Shown: in pieces, positions 20,328-29,480 of the stretch | How positions within the stretch are numbered: the first letter of the stretch is position 1 | Layout: each line of letters opens with the position of its first letter | Source of the DNA: Candidatus Accumulibacter sp. 66-26 | GTDB lineage: Bacteria > Pseudomonadota > Gammaproteobacteria > Burkholderiales > Rhodocyclaceae | Direction: 5' to 3' | Assembly: GCA_001897745.1 (NCBI GenBank) | Contig: MKUH01000022.1 | Span: 1-64,000 of the forward strand | DNA length: 64,000 bases | The notes under the pieces: generated by a model | What the model saw: the letters and a program-made list of their open reading frames with translations, nothing else | Told to the model about the DNA's origin: nothing | Databases searched by the model: none | Program-made: the position numbers and the translations under genes

Positions 20328-21629
20328 TCAATTTTGCATTGCGGCGCTCGCGTTCGCCGGGGCGTCGATATCCCACAGGCGGTGCGCGTCGAGTTCGAGG
20401 CGATAGCCCTGTTCGAGCGCGTCGAGCTGCAGCTGGCGCGCCGCGAGCTGCGCTTCGAAGGCCAGGCGGCGGGCCGCCAGCACCTCGGCGAGCGTGCCTT
20501 CGCCCAACTGGTAGGCGCGCGCCGTGAGTTCGGCCGCCTGCGTCAGCTGCGCCGCCGCCGCCTCGCTGCGCTGCCAGCCGCTACGACTGGCGTTGGCGCC
20601 CAGGTAGAGGCGGGCGGCGTCGGCGCTGACCCGGCGCAGGACGGCCGCTTCCCGAGCCGAACTCGCCGCCGCTTCGGCGCCGGCCGCGGCGCTGCCGGCG
20701 CGGCGCGCGGCGCCGGGCAGCGGCACGGACAGCGTGAGGCCGAGAATGCGCTCCTCGCCGCCGCGTTCGTGGCCGACGTGCACGCCGAGCGTCGGGTCGG
20801 GCAGTTCCTCCTGCCGCGTGCGCCGCGTGCTCAGGCGGGCGCGCTCGGCCTCCAGGCGGGCGGCCGCCAGCTCGTGGCTGCTGGCGACGATGGCGTCGAT
20901 CCAGCTCTGCTCCGTGCCGGCCGGCGCTTGCGGCTGCGACAGCGCGATCCGCTCCGGCAGCGGCAGTTCGGGGAACAGGCGCCGAAGGTCCTCGGCGCTC
21001 GCCGCGGCGCGCGCTTCGGCCTGCACCAGCTGCGCGCCGGCCGCCGCCGCCGCCGCGTCGGCCTGCATGCTTTCGATGCGCGCCGCGTCGCCCAGCTGCC
21101 GCCGGCGCGCGACCGCCTGCGCCTGCCGCTGCAGAATATCGACCTGCGCCTGCCACAGCCCGACGCCCTCGCGCGCGCGCAGCCAGCCGAACCAGCTCTG
21201 CAGCAGCAGGCGGCTGCTTTCGTGGCGCTGATCCTCGTGCGTCATGCGCGCGATTTCGACGCCCTTGTCGCCCAGCTCGCTGTCCAGCGCGGCCTTGCCG
21301 GGCAGGCGGAAGGCGCGCGCCAGGCCGGCGTTCCATTCGCTGTAGCGCGCCTCGCCGGGGGCCAGGGTGCGCCGGCGCTGCGTTCCCATCTGCAGCGCCC
21401 ATTCGTGCTCGCCGGCTTCCAGGCGTTCCTTGTTGGCCTGCTCGGCGTCGATCCGGTGGCCCGCCGCCTGCAGCAACGGCGAGTTGTCGAGCGCGCGCGC
21501 CACCGCTTCCGGCGGCGGCAGGTCGCCGGCCGCAGCGGCGAGCGGGCTGGCGAGGGCGCAGGCCAGGCCGAGGAGCGAGGCCAGGCGCGGCGCCAGCGCG
21601 CGCAGCGGGGGGACGATGCGCCGCTTCAT
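20328..21629 (-). CDS. Outer-membrane channel of heavy-metal RND efflux (CzcC/CusC-like, TolC family)
   Basis: The 433-residue protein has a signal peptide (to about residue 34, ALASPLAAAAG) and long alpha-helical hairpins rich in Ala, Gln and Glu, with beta-barrel-type segments such as LPDPTLGVHVGHER and GLTLSVPLPG. It fits the outer membrane efflux protein family that forms the exit duct of tripartite pumps. It is the last gene of the czcB-czcA-DUF3240-czcC operon and overlaps the DUF3240 gene by 4 bases (ATGA). The substrate is inferred to be a heavy metal from the pump. Confidence 0.88.
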   Translation of the reverse strand: MKRRIVPPLRALAPRLASLLGLACALASPLAAAAGDLPPPEAVARALDNSPLLQAAGHRIDAEQANKERLEAGEHEWALQMGTQRRRTLAPGEARYSEWNAGLARAFRLPGKAALDSELGDKGVEIARMTHEDQRHESSRLLLQSWFGWLRAREGVGLWQAQVDILQRQAQAVARRRQLGDAARIESMQADAAAAAAGAQLVQAEARAAASAEDLRRLFPELPLPERIALSQPQAPAGTEQSWIDAIVASSHELAAARLEAERARLSTRRTRQEELPDPTLGVHVGHERGGEERILGLTLSVPLPGAARRAGSAAAGAEAAASSAREAAVLRRVSADAARLYLGANASRSGWQRSEAAAAQLTQAAELTARAYQLGEGTLAEVLAARRLAFEAQLAARQLQLDALEQGYRLELDAHRLWDIDAPANASAAMQN

Positions 21630-21949
21630 GCCAGCCTCCCGCCGGCCAGCACCGGCGTCATCCAGAAATACAGGTTGGCGTGCGGCAGGGCCGCGCGAAT
21701 CGCGGCGAGCAGCGCGTCGGCGCGGGCGCGCTGGGCGACCGTCTGCACATAAACCCGCCGCGCGTAGCCGCGCACGCGCTCTGCCGGCTCGACGAGGGCG
21801 ACCGAGGTGCCGTGTCCTTCGGCGGCGACCACGGTGAAACCGGCGAGGTCGGGCGCGCGCAGCAGCAGGTCGGACAGCGCCTCCTCCAGGTCGACGGGAA
21901 CCACCAGCGTCAGGAGAACGAGGCCGGGTGCGGGGGAGTCGTCAGGCAT
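21626..21949 (-). CDS. DUF3240 family protein
   Basis: The 107-residue protein resembles the DUF3240 family, small cytosolic PII-like alpha/beta proteins commonly encoded beside heavy-metal RND pumps. Typical parts are LVLLTLVVPVDLEEALSDLLL, GFTVVAAEGHG, VRGYARRVYVQ and the C-terminal ALPHANLYFWMTPV. It overlaps czcA by 8 bases and the outer-membrane channel gene by 4 bases, so it is tightly coupled to the pump. The biochemical role is not known; a ligand-sensing or regulatory role is inference from the fold. Confidence 0.85.
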   Translation of the reverse strand: MPDDSPAPGLVLLTLVVPVDLEEALSDLLLRAPDLAGFTVVAAEGHGTSVALVEPAERVRGYARRVYVQTVAQRARADALLAAIRAALPHANLYFWMTPVLAGGRLA

Positions 21950-24900
21950 GGGAATCTCCGTGGAAGGCCACCGCCCGGTCGACGCCGTAGCGCTGGTAGA
22001 GCAGGGGCAGCAGGATGAGGGTGAGGGCGGTCGAGGTGATCAGCCCGCCGATCACGACGATGGCCAGCGGACGCTGCACCTCCGAGCCGGGGCCGCTGGC
22101 GAAGAGCAGCGGGACGAGGCCAAGCGCGGCGATGCTGGCGGTCATCATGACCGGCCGCAGGCGGCGCTTGGCGCCCTCGACGACGACCTGCGCGACGGGC
22201 ATGCCGGTCGCCAGCAGCTGGTTGAAGTAGGTGACCATCACGACGCCGTTGAGCACGGCGATGCCGAGCAGGGCGATGAAGCCGACCGAGGCCGGCACCG
22301 AGAGGTATTCGCCGGCGAGGGCCAGCGCGAAGACGCCGCCGACCAGCGCGAAGGGAATGTTGGCGAGCACCAGCGCGGCCTGGCGTACCGAGCGGAAGGT
22401 CGAGAAAAGCAGGAAGAAGATCAGCCCGAGCGCCAGCGGCACGACGATCGCCAGGCGCGCCGCGGCGCGCTGCTGGTTCTCGAACTGGCCGCCCCAGGCG
22501 ATGCGGTAGCCGGCGGGCAGCCGCACGTCGCGGGCGACGGCGGCCTTGGCGTCGTCGACGAAGCCGACCAGATCGCGGCCGCGCACGTTGGACTGCACGA
22601 CGACGTAGCGCTGGGCGTTCTCGCGGTCGACCTTGACCGGGCCGTCGACGCGTTCGAGGCGCGCGACGCTGCCGAGCGGGATCGTCCCGCCGTCCGGCGT
22701 GGCGAGGCGCAGCGCGGCGAACTCGGCCGGCGATTCGCGCAGGTGCGCCGGGCCGCGCACGAGCACCGGGACGCGCTTGCCGTGCTCGACGACGATGCCG
22801 ACGTTGCGCCCTTCGAGCAGGCTCTTGAGCGCGGTCTGCACGTCGTCCCCGTTGAGGCCGAAGCGCCCGGCCGCCAGCCGGTCGATCTTGATCTGCAGGT
22901 ACTGCACGCCGTCGTTCTTGAGCGTGAAGGTGTCCTCGGCGCCGGCGACCGCCTTGACCGTCTTTTCGACGGCGCCGGCCAGCGCGTTGAGCGTGGCGAG
23001 GTCGGGGCCGTAGATCTTGACCGCCAGCGCGCCGCGCACGCCGGTCAGCATTTCCGAGACGCGCATGTCGATCGGCTGGGTGAAGGAATAGACGAGGCCG
23101 GGGAAATCGGCCATCACCGCGCGCAGCTCGTCGAGCAGCCAGTCGGGGTCGTCGCGGCGCCACTCGGCGCGCGGCTTGAGGACCATGAAGGTGTCGGTCT
23201 GGTTGAGCCCCATCGGGTCGAGGCCGAGCTCGTCGGAGCCGACGCGGGCGACGATGGACTTGACCTCCGGCACGCGCGCGAGGATCGCCTGCTGGACGCG
23301 CTGGTCGAGGGCGATGGTCTGGTCCAGTCCGACCGAGGGCAGCTTCTCGATCTGCATGATCAGGTCGCCCTCGTCCATCGTCGGCATGAAGGCCTTGCCG
23401 AGGTAGGCGTAGACGCCGGCGGCGGCGAGCAGCAGCAGGCAGGCGCCGACGAAGAGCGGGCGGAAGCGCGGCAGCGCGGCGGCCAGCACGCGGTCGTAGG
23501 CGGCGTTGAGCTTCTTCACCAGCCACGGCTCGCGGTGCACGCCGCGCTTGAGCAGCCAGGAGGCGAGCACCGGCACCACGGTCAGCGAGAGGAGCAGCGA
23601 GGCCGAGAGCGCGAACACGATGGTCAGCGCGACCGGCGCGAACATCTTGCCCTCCAGCCCCTGCAGCGAGAGCAGCGGCAGGAAGACGATGACGATGATC
23701 AGGATGCCGGAGGCGACCGGGCTCGCCACTTCGCGCGCGGCGCGGTAGATGAGGTGCAGCGTCGACAGGTTCTCCGGCGCTTCGGCGAGGCGCGTCTCGA
23801 CGTTCTCGACGACGACGACGGCGGCGTCGACCAGCATGCCGATGGCGATCGCCAGCCCGCCGAGGCTCATCAGGTTGGCCGAGAGGCCGAAGGCACGCAT
23901 CAGGATGAAGGTGGCGAGCGCCGAGAGCGGCAGCATGACGGCGACGACGAGGGCGGCGCGCAGGTTGCCGAGGAAGGCCATGAGCAGGACGACGACGAGC
24001 ACGATGGCCTCGAACAGCGCCTTGGAAACGGTGCCGATCGCGCGGTCGACGAGGTTGCTGCGGTCGTAGAAGGGCGTGATCGTCACCCCCGGCGGCAGGC
24101 TCGGCGCCAGTTCGGCGAGGCGCTCCTTGACCGCCGCGACGACGGCGCGCGCGTTGGCGCCGCGCAGGCCGAGCACCAGTCCCTGGACCGCCTCGTGGCG
24201 CCCGTCCTGGCTCACCGCGCCGTAGCGCGTCAGGCTGCCCATGCGCACCTCGGCCACGTCGCCGACGCGCACGACGCGGCCGTTGCGGTTGTCGAGGACG
24301 ATCGCGCGCAGGTCGTCGAGCGTGCGGATCGCGCCCTCGGCGCGCACCAGCAGCGCCTCCTCGCCGTCGGCCAGGCGGCCGGCGCCGTCGTTGCGGTTGT
24401 TCGCCTCGAGCGCCGCCTGCAGGTGCGCGAAATCGACGCCGCGCGCGTTCATCGCCAGCGGATCGGGCACCACCTCGAAGGCGCGCACTTCGCCGCCCAG
24501 GCTGTTGACGTCGGCGACGCCGGCCAGCGTGCGCAGCTGCGGGCGGATCGTCCAGTCGAGCAGGTCGCGCTTCTCGGCCAGCGAGAGCGGGCCGTCGATG
24601 GTGAACATGAACATCTCGCCGAGTGGCGTCGTGATCGGCGCCATGCCGCCGGCGGCCGTCGGCGGCAGGTTGCCTGCGGCCGCCGCCAGCCGCTCGCCGA
24701 CCTGCTGGCGCGCCCAGTAGATGTCGGTGCCGTCGTCGAAGTCGATGGTGATGTCGGCGATCGCGTACTTGGCCGTTGAGCGCAGCAGGCGCTGGTGCGG
24801 GATGCCCAGCATTTCCTGTTCGATCGGCGCGACGATGCGCGTCTCGACCTCTTCCGGCGTCATGCCCGGCGCCTTCATGATGATCTTCACCTGCGTCGTC

Positions 24901-25031
24901 GACACGTCGGGAAAGGCGTCGATGGGCAGGCCGCTGAAGGCGAACAGCCCGGCCAGCGTGAGCGCCAGCGTGGCGATCAGGATCAGCAGGCGCTGCGTCA
25001 GCGAAAACTCGATCAGGCGGGCGAGCATCAT
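21942..25031 (-). CDS. Heavy-metal efflux RND transporter (CzcA/CusA family)
   Basis: This 1029-residue inner-membrane pump exports metal ions using the proton gradient. It begins MMLARLIEFSLTQRLLILIA at an ATG overlapping the fusion-protein stop (ATGA). It shows the HME-RND layout: TM1, porter domain (IDAFPDVSTTQVKI, MAPITTPLGEMFMFT), TM2-6 including AIAIGMLVDAAVVVVEN with D402, the second periplasmic half, and TM8-12 (PLALGLIFFLLF onwards). The TM4 signature is AIG...DAA, not the DFG...DGA usually given for Czc/Cnr pumps, so the metal (Cu/Ag or divalent) is not assigned. The gene symbol is left open for that reason. Confidence 0.93.
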   Translation of the reverse strand: MMLARLIEFSLTQRLLILIATLALTLAGLFAFSGLPIDAFPDVSTTQVKIIMKAPGMTPEEVETRIVAPIEQEMLGIPHQRLLRSTAKYAIADITIDFDDGTDIYWARQQVGERLAAAAGNLPPTAAGGMAPITTPLGEMFMFTIDGPLSLAEKRDLLDWTIRPQLRTLAGVADVNSLGGEVRAFEVVPDPLAMNARGVDFAHLQAALEANNRNDGAGRLADGEEALLVRAEGAIRTLDDLRAIVLDNRNGRVVRVGDVAEVRMGSLTRYGAVSQDGRHEAVQGLVLGLRGANARAVVAAVKERLAELAPSLPPGVTITPFYDRSNLVDRAIGTVSKALFEAIVLVVVLLMAFLGNLRAALVVAVMLPLSALATFILMRAFGLSANLMSLGGLAIAIGMLVDAAVVVVENVETRLAEAPENLSTLHLIYRAAREVASPVASGILIIVIVFLPLLSLQGLEGKMFAPVALTIVFALSASLLLSLTVVPVLASWLLKRGVHREPWLVKKLNAAYDRVLAAALPRFRPLFVGACLLLLAAAGVYAYLGKAFMPTMDEGDLIMQIEKLPSVGLDQTIALDQRVQQAILARVPEVKSIVARVGSDELGLDPMGLNQTDTFMVLKPRAEWRRDDPDWLLDELRAVMADFPGLVYSFTQPIDMRVSEMLTGVRGALAVKIYGPDLATLNALAGAVEKTVKAVAGAEDTFTLKNDGVQYLQIKIDRLAAGRFGLNGDDVQTALKSLLEGRNVGIVVEHGKRVPVLVRGPAHLRESPAEFAALRLATPDGGTIPLGSVARLERVDGPVKVDRENAQRYVVVQSNVRGRDLVGFVDDAKAAVARDVRLPAGYRIAWGGQFENQQRAAARLAIVVPLALGLIFFLLFSTFRSVRQAALVLANIPFALVGGVFALALAGEYLSVPASVGFIALLGIAVLNGVVMVTYFNQLLATGMPVAQVVVEGAKRRLRPVMMTASIAALGLVPLLFASGPGSEVQRPLAIVVIGGLITSTALTLILLPLLYQRYGVDRAVAFHGDSHA

Positions 25032-26269
25032 TGCGCTCCGTCGTCCGGCAGCATCGCCTTCAGCGCCGAGACGCCGCGCACCGCGATGCGCGCGCCGGCC
25101 GGGACGCCGTCGACCAGCGCCGAACTGCCGCTCTGGCCGAGAATGCGCACCGGCACGGCGCGCCATTCGACGCTGCCGGCGGCCTGCGCGGCCGCCCCGG
25201 ACGGGGCGCCGGCAGCGCTTGGGGCCGCGCCGGCGGCGGCCTTGTCTCCCGTTTTTCCGCCGCCGCCCTGCTGGACGAAGACCAGCGTCCGCTCGCCCTG
25301 GCGCGCCAGCGCGGCGGCCGGCAGCAGGACGCCGACGGCAGCGCCCGGCTTCAGTTCGAGGCTGGCCTCGACGGCCTGCCCCGGGCGCAGGCGTTCGCTG
25401 CCGCGGTCGATTTCGGCGCGCAGCAGCACGCTCTGGCTGCCGCCGTCGACGGCGCGCCCGACGGCGATCAGCTTGCCGCTTGCCTGCTGCGCCGGTACCT
25501 GTACGCGGCTGCCGATGGCGAGCTGCGCAGCGAGCGCGACCGGCGCCTGGATTTCCAGCCAGAGCGGATGCAGGCGGGCGATGCGGTAGATCGGGCCGGC
25601 CGCCTCCAGGCGCTGGCCGACGCTGGCGCTCTGTTCGAGGATTTCGCCGTCGAGCGGCGCGCGCAGCGCGAGGTTGCCCGAGGCGTTGCCGCCGGCCTGG
25701 GCGAGGCCGGCCAGCGCCAGCCGCTGGCGGCGCTCGGCGAGCAGCGCGGCGGCCTGTGCGGCCTGCGCCCGGCTCGCCTGCAGGCGGGATTCGGCGATCA
25801 GCCCTTCGGCGAAGAGCTGGGCGTCGCGCGCGCGCACCTGCTCGGCGAGCAGCGCCTGGCTCGCCGCCTGCGCACCGTCGCGCTGCAACGCCAGCGCTTC
25901 GGGGCTGCTCAGGCGGGCGACCACCTGTCCCTTTTTCACCGTCTGGCCGGGCGCCACGAGCAGGGCTTCGACCAGCCCGGCGAGCGGGGCGGTGACCATG
26001 CGCACCTGGTCGTTAGGCACCGCGACGCGCGCCGGCAGGCCGTCCTGCGCGGCGCTGCCGGCGGCCGGCACGAGCTGCGTCTCGATGCCGAGCGCCTGCA
26101 TCTGCGCCGGGCTGAGCTGCAGCGCGAGCGCTTCGGCAGCATGTGCCGGGGCGAGGCAGAGGGCGCCGGCGAGACCGAGGAGGAGGGCCGCGCGCCGGGC
26201 GGGGAAAAATGCGCGGGCGGGAGCGGCGGTGGCGGGGCGGGCGAGGGGCGGCTGGCGGTGGGCGGGCAT
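25028..26269 (-). CDS. Heavy-metal efflux RND periplasmic adaptor (CzcB/CusB-like)
   Basis: The membrane fusion protein joins the RND pump to the outer-membrane channel. From the ATG at 26269 it is 413 residues, with a signal-type hydrophobic segment (RRAALLLGLAGALCLAPAHA), a barrel-sandwich hybrid domain (RMVTAPLAGLVEALLVAPGQTVKKGQ... and LRAPLDGEILEQSASVGQRLEAAGP), a helical hairpin between them, and beta-barrel and membrane-proximal domains. A Gly/Ala-rich insert near residues 335-365 is unusual. An ATG at 26311 would add 14 residues before the signal. It is the first gene of the operon. No CusB-type Met cluster or His-rich N-terminus is visible. Confidence 0.88.
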   Translation of the reverse strand: MPAHRQPPLARPATAAPARAFFPARRAALLLGLAGALCLAPAHAAEALALQLSPAQMQALGIETQLVPAAGSAAQDGLPARVAVPNDQVRMVTAPLAGLVEALLVAPGQTVKKGQVVARLSSPEALALQRDGAQAASQALLAEQVRARDAQLFAEGLIAESRLQASRAQAAQAAALLAERRQRLALAGLAQAGGNASGNLALRAPLDGEILEQSASVGQRLEAAGPIYRIARLHPLWLEIQAPVALAAQLAIGSRVQVPAQQASGKLIAVGRAVDGGSQSVLLRAEIDRGSERLRPGQAVEASLELKPGAAVGVLLPAAALARQGERTLVFVQQGGGGKTGDKAAAGAAPSAAGAPSGAAAQAAGSVEWRAVPVRILGQSGSSALVDGVPAGARIAVRGVSALKAMLPDDGAQ

Positions 26270-26489
26270 TGCGGGGCGGCTCCGGTACGGGCATGCGTTG
26301 TCGATACGCATGATTGTGCGTGCCGATCATTAAGCCGTCCTTAAGGAAGCGCGGCGGCCGGCGGCGGCAAGGCCCGCAGGGCGGGCGTCGGCGCCGGCGC
26401 TTGCCTCCGGATCGGGCAGGCGCTAGGCTAGCCGACCGCCCGGCGGCAAGCGCCCGGCCCCGACCTTCAACGCGAATCAGGAGATCCTC

Positions 26490-27464
26490 ATGCCCCATGC
26501 CATTCGTATCCACCAGACCGGCGGTCCCGAAGTATTGCGCTGGGAGGAGGTCGCCGTCGGCGATCCGGCGCCGGGCGAGGCGCGCGTGCGCCACGAGGCG
26601 GTCGGCCTCAACTTCATCGACACCTACCATCGCAGCGGCCTCTACCCGCTGCCGCTGCCGTCCGGCATCGGGCTCGAGGGCGCGGGGGTGGTCGAGGCGG
26701 TCGCCGCCGGCGTCACCAACGTCAAGGTCGGCGACCGCGTGGCCTACGCCGGCGGACCGGTCGGTGCCTACAGCGAGGTGCGCTGCCTGCCCGCCGACCG
26801 CCTCCTGAAAATGCCCGACAGCCTCGACTTCCACACCGGCGCGGCGATGATGCTGCAGGGGCTGACCAGCGCCTACCTGCTGCGCCGCACCTACCGCGTG
26901 CAGGCCGGCGACGCCGTGCTGATCCACGCGGCGGCCGGCGGCGTCGGGCTGATCGCCTGCCAGTGGGCGAAGGCGCTCGGCGCGACGGTGATCGGCACGG
27001 TGTCGAGCGAGGCCAAGGCGGCGCTCGCCACGGCGCACGGCTGCGAGCACATCATCTACTACTCGCGCGAGGACGTCGCCCGGCGGGTGCGCGAGATCAC
27101 CGGCGGCGAGGGCGTCGCGGTGGTCTACGACGGCGTCGGCAAGGACACCTTCACGGGTTCGCTCGACAGCCTGCGCACGCGCGGCACGATGGTCAGCTTC
27201 GGCAACGCCTCCGGCCCGGTGCCTCCCTTCGATCCGCTGCTGCTCTCGCAGAAGGGCTCGATCTTCATCACGCGGCCGACCCTGATGCACTACACGGCGA
27301 AGCGCGACGAGCTCGAAGCGCTCGGCGGCGAACTGTTCGGCGCGGTCACCTCGGGCCAGGTCCGCATCGAAGTCAACCAGCGCTATGCGCTGGCCGACGC
27401 GGCGCAGGCGCACCGCGATCTGGAGGCGCGCAAGACCACCGGCTCGACCATCCTCCTGCCGTGA
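26490..27464 (+). CDS. qor: NADPH:quinone oxidoreductase (zinc-independent MDR family)
   Basis: The 324-residue protein is a quinone reductase of the medium-chain dehydrogenase/reductase family. It has the GroES-like N-terminal domain (LNFIDTYHRSGLYPLPLPSGIGLEGAGVV) and the Rossmann domain with AAAGGVGLIACQWAKALGA (about 152-170). It lacks the catalytic zinc cysteines of alcohol dehydrogenases. An AGGAG ribosome site precedes the ATG. Its stop overlaps the start of the next gene (TGATG), so it is co-translated with the TAXI protein. Upstream (26270-26489) is a divergent GC-rich gap shared with the efflux operon. Confidence 0.93.
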   Translation: MPHAIRIHQTGGPEVLRWEEVAVGDPAPGEARVRHEAVGLNFIDTYHRSGLYPLPLPSGIGLEGAGVVEAVAAGVTNVKVGDRVAYAGGPVGAYSEVRCLPADRLLKMPDSLDFHTGAAMMLQGLTSAYLLRRTYRVQAGDAVLIHAAAGGVGLIACQWAKALGATVIGTVSSEAKAALATAHGCEHIIYYSREDVARRVREITGGEGVAVVYDGVGKDTFTGSLDSLRTRGTMVSFGNASGPVPPFDPLLLSQKGSIFITRPTLMHYTAKRDELEALGGELFGAVTSGQVRIEVNQRYALADAAQAHRDLEARKTTGSTILLP

Positions 27465-28819
27465 TGGCCAAGCTGCGCGCCGGTCTGCTCTCGCTGCGCG
27501 ATCTGCTGGCCACGGCCTGGCCGATCGTCCTCGTCACGGCGCTCGGCTTCGCCGTCGCCTACCAGTTCGTCGCCCCCGCGCCGCCGCGCCACCTGAGCAT
27601 TGCGACGGGCGGCGAGAGCGGCGCCTACTACGCCTTCGCCAAGCGCTACGCGGAAGTGCTGGCGCGCCAGGGGATCGCGCTGGAGGTGAAGACCTCGGCC
27701 GGTTCGCAGGAGAATCTGGAACGTCTCGAACAAGGCGAGGTCGAGGTCGCCTTCGTGCAGGGCGGCATCGCGCCCGTGCCGCATGCGAGTGACGGTGAGA
27801 ACGAGGCGAGCGCGCTGCGCTCGCTGGGCAGCGTCTACTACGAGCCGGTGTGGGTCTTCTACCGCGGCGAGCGGACGGTGGACAAGCTGCACCAGCTGGC
27901 CGGCAAGCGCATCGCGGTCGGCGCCGAGGGCAGCGGCATCCGCGGCCTCGCGCTGCAACTGCTCGAAGCCAACGACATCCCGACGCACGGCAGGCACCTG
28001 CTGCCGCTGGCCGGACTCAACGCGGCCGAGGAACTGCAGCAGGGCCGCATCGACGCCGCCTTCATCATCGCCGCGCCGGAAGCGCCGGTCGTGCAGGTGC
28101 TGCTGCGCTCGCCGGGCGTGCGCGTGATGAGCTTCGCGCAGGCCGACGCCTACCCGCGCCACTTTCCCTTCCTGTCGAAGATCGTCCTGCCGCAGGGCGC
28201 CGTCGATCTGGTGCGCGATACGCCGCCGCACGACACCGTGCTGCTCGCCACGACGGCCAACCTGATCGCCGGCGAGAACCTGCATCCGGCGCTCGCCAGC
28301 CTGCTGCTGCAGGCGATGAGCGAGGTGCATGGCAAGGCCGGCTTCTTCCAGCGCGCCGGCGAGTTCCCGGCCTACCGCGACCAGGGCTTCGAGCTGTCGG
28401 CCGAGGCGCAGCGCCACTACAAGTCGGGGCCGCCCTTCCTGCAGCGCTACCTGCCGTTCTGGCTGGCGGTGCTGGTCGAGCGCCTGCTCGTCCTGCTGCT
28501 GCCCTTCTTCGCGCTGCTCCTGCCGCTGCTCAAGATCGCCCCGAGCCTCTATACCTGGCGCGTGCGCTCGAAGATCTTCCGCTGCTACGGCGATCTCAAG
28601 TTCCTCGAAAACGAGCTGCGCCAGCACTACGAGCCGGCGAGCCGGCAGGCGTATCTCGAACGGCTCGACCGCATCGAGGAGGAGGCGAGCACGCGCAACA
28701 TCCCGCTCGCCTTCACCGATCTGCTGTATACGCTGCGCGAGCACATCAATCTGGTGCGCCAGAAGCTGCGCCATCTGGAGGCGGCGCATCCGTTGCCCGC
28801 CGGGGAACACGAGAAATGA
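27464..28819 (+). CDS. Membrane-anchored TAXI-family substrate-binding protein
   Basis: The 451-residue protein has an N-terminal membrane helix (about 17-36), a periplasmic TAXI-type (TRAP-associated extracytoplasmic) ligand-binding domain (HLSIATGGESGAYYAFAKRYAEVL, GSQENLERLEQGEVEVAFVQG, AGKRIAVGAEGSGIRGLALQLL), a second membrane helix (about 330-358, rich in Leu), and a cytoplasmic helical tail of about 90 residues (RVRSKIFRCYGDLKFLENELRQHYEP...). No DctQ/DctM or fused DctQM permease is adjacent, so it may sense rather than transport a ligand. It overlaps qor upstream and the ParA-like gene downstream (ATGA). The ligand is unknown. Confidence 0.88.
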   Translation: MAKLRAGLLSLRDLLATAWPIVLVTALGFAVAYQFVAPAPPRHLSIATGGESGAYYAFAKRYAEVLARQGIALEVKTSAGSQENLERLEQGEVEVAFVQGGIAPVPHASDGENEASALRSLGSVYYEPVWVFYRGERTVDKLHQLAGKRIAVGAEGSGIRGLALQLLEANDIPTHGRHLLPLAGLNAAEELQQGRIDAAFIIAAPEAPVVQVLLRSPGVRVMSFAQADAYPRHFPFLSKIVLPQGAVDLVRDTPPHDTVLLATTANLIAGENLHPALASLLLQAMSEVHGKAGFFQRAGEFPAYRDQGFELSAEAQRHYKSGPPFLQRYLPFWLAVLVERLLVLLLPFFALLLPLLKIAPSLYTWRVRSKIFRCYGDLKFLENELRQHYEPASRQAYLERLDRIEEEASTRNIPLAFTDLLYTLREHINLVRQKLRHLEAAHPLPAGEHEK

Positions 28820-29475
28820 AATCCTTTCTGATCGCCAATCCGAAGGGCGGCTCCGGCAAGTCGACGCTGGCCACCAACCTGGCCGGCTATTTCGCGCAGA
28901 GCGGGCAGCGCGTCATGCTCGGCGACATCGACCGCCAGCAGTCGGCGCGCGCGTGGCTGGACCTGCGGCCGGCGCTGCTGCCGCCGATCGCCAGCTGGGA
29001 GATCGCGCGCGCGAAGGATGATCGGGAGGGGCGCGGCAAGGACGGGCCGGCGCGGCCGCCCAAGGGTACCAGCCACGTCGTCCTCGATACGCCGGCCGGC
29101 CTGCACGGCAAGGCGCTCGAACGCGTGCTGAAGATGGTCAACCGGGTGATCGTGCCGGTGCAGCCGTCGCTCTTCGACATTCTGGCGACGCGGCATTTCC
29201 TCGAAGCGCTGCTCGAGGAGAAGGCGGTTCGCAAGGCGCAGACCTTCGTCGCCGTCGTCGGCATGCGCGTCGATGCGCGCACGCGCGCGGCGCGGGAACT
29301 GGAACGCTTCCTCGCATCCTACGACCTGCCGGTGCTCGCCTATCTGCGCGACACGCAGCTCTACGTGCAGGCGGCGGCGAACGGGCTGACCCTGTTCGAC
29401 CTTTCGGCGACGCGCGCCGGGCCGGACCTCGAACAGTGGCAGCCGATCGTCGACTGGGCGAATGCGCCCGAGTAG
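28816..29475 (+). CDS. ParA-family ATPase
   Basis: The 219-residue protein has the deviant Walker A of ParA/MinD proteins (NPKGGSGKSTLATNLA, about 8-23), the A' segment MLGDIDRQQSARAWL and the Walker B-like HVVLDTPAGLHG. The central insert DREGRGKDGPARPPKG is unusual. It is short, like small orphan ParA proteins that position cellular cargo, and no parB or parS is visible. The ATG overlaps the stop of the TAXI protein by 4 bases, so the two are co-translated. A role in positioning or regulating the membrane protein is inference. It ends 5 bases from the convergent diguanylate cyclase. Confidence 0.9.
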   Translation: MKSFLIANPKGGSGKSTLATNLAGYFAQSGQRVMLGDIDRQQSARAWLDLRPALLPPIASWEIARAKDDREGRGKDGPARPPKGTSHVVLDTPAGLHGKALERVLKMVNRVIVPVQPSLFDILATRHFLEALLEEKAVRKAQTFVAVVGMRVDARTRAARELERFLASYDLPVLAYLRDTQLYVQAAANGLTLFDLSATRAGPDLEQWQPIVDWANAPE

Positions 29476-29480
29476 ACGCT

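Noticed and set aside
21807-24779. 990-residue plus-strand open frame over czcA
   Set aside because: An antisense frame of the RND pump with biased His/Asp/Arg content and no signature.
28816-29475. ParA as part of a plasmid partition system
   Set aside because: No parB, replication gene or parS-like repeat is present, and the gene is fused translationally to a chromosomal operon.
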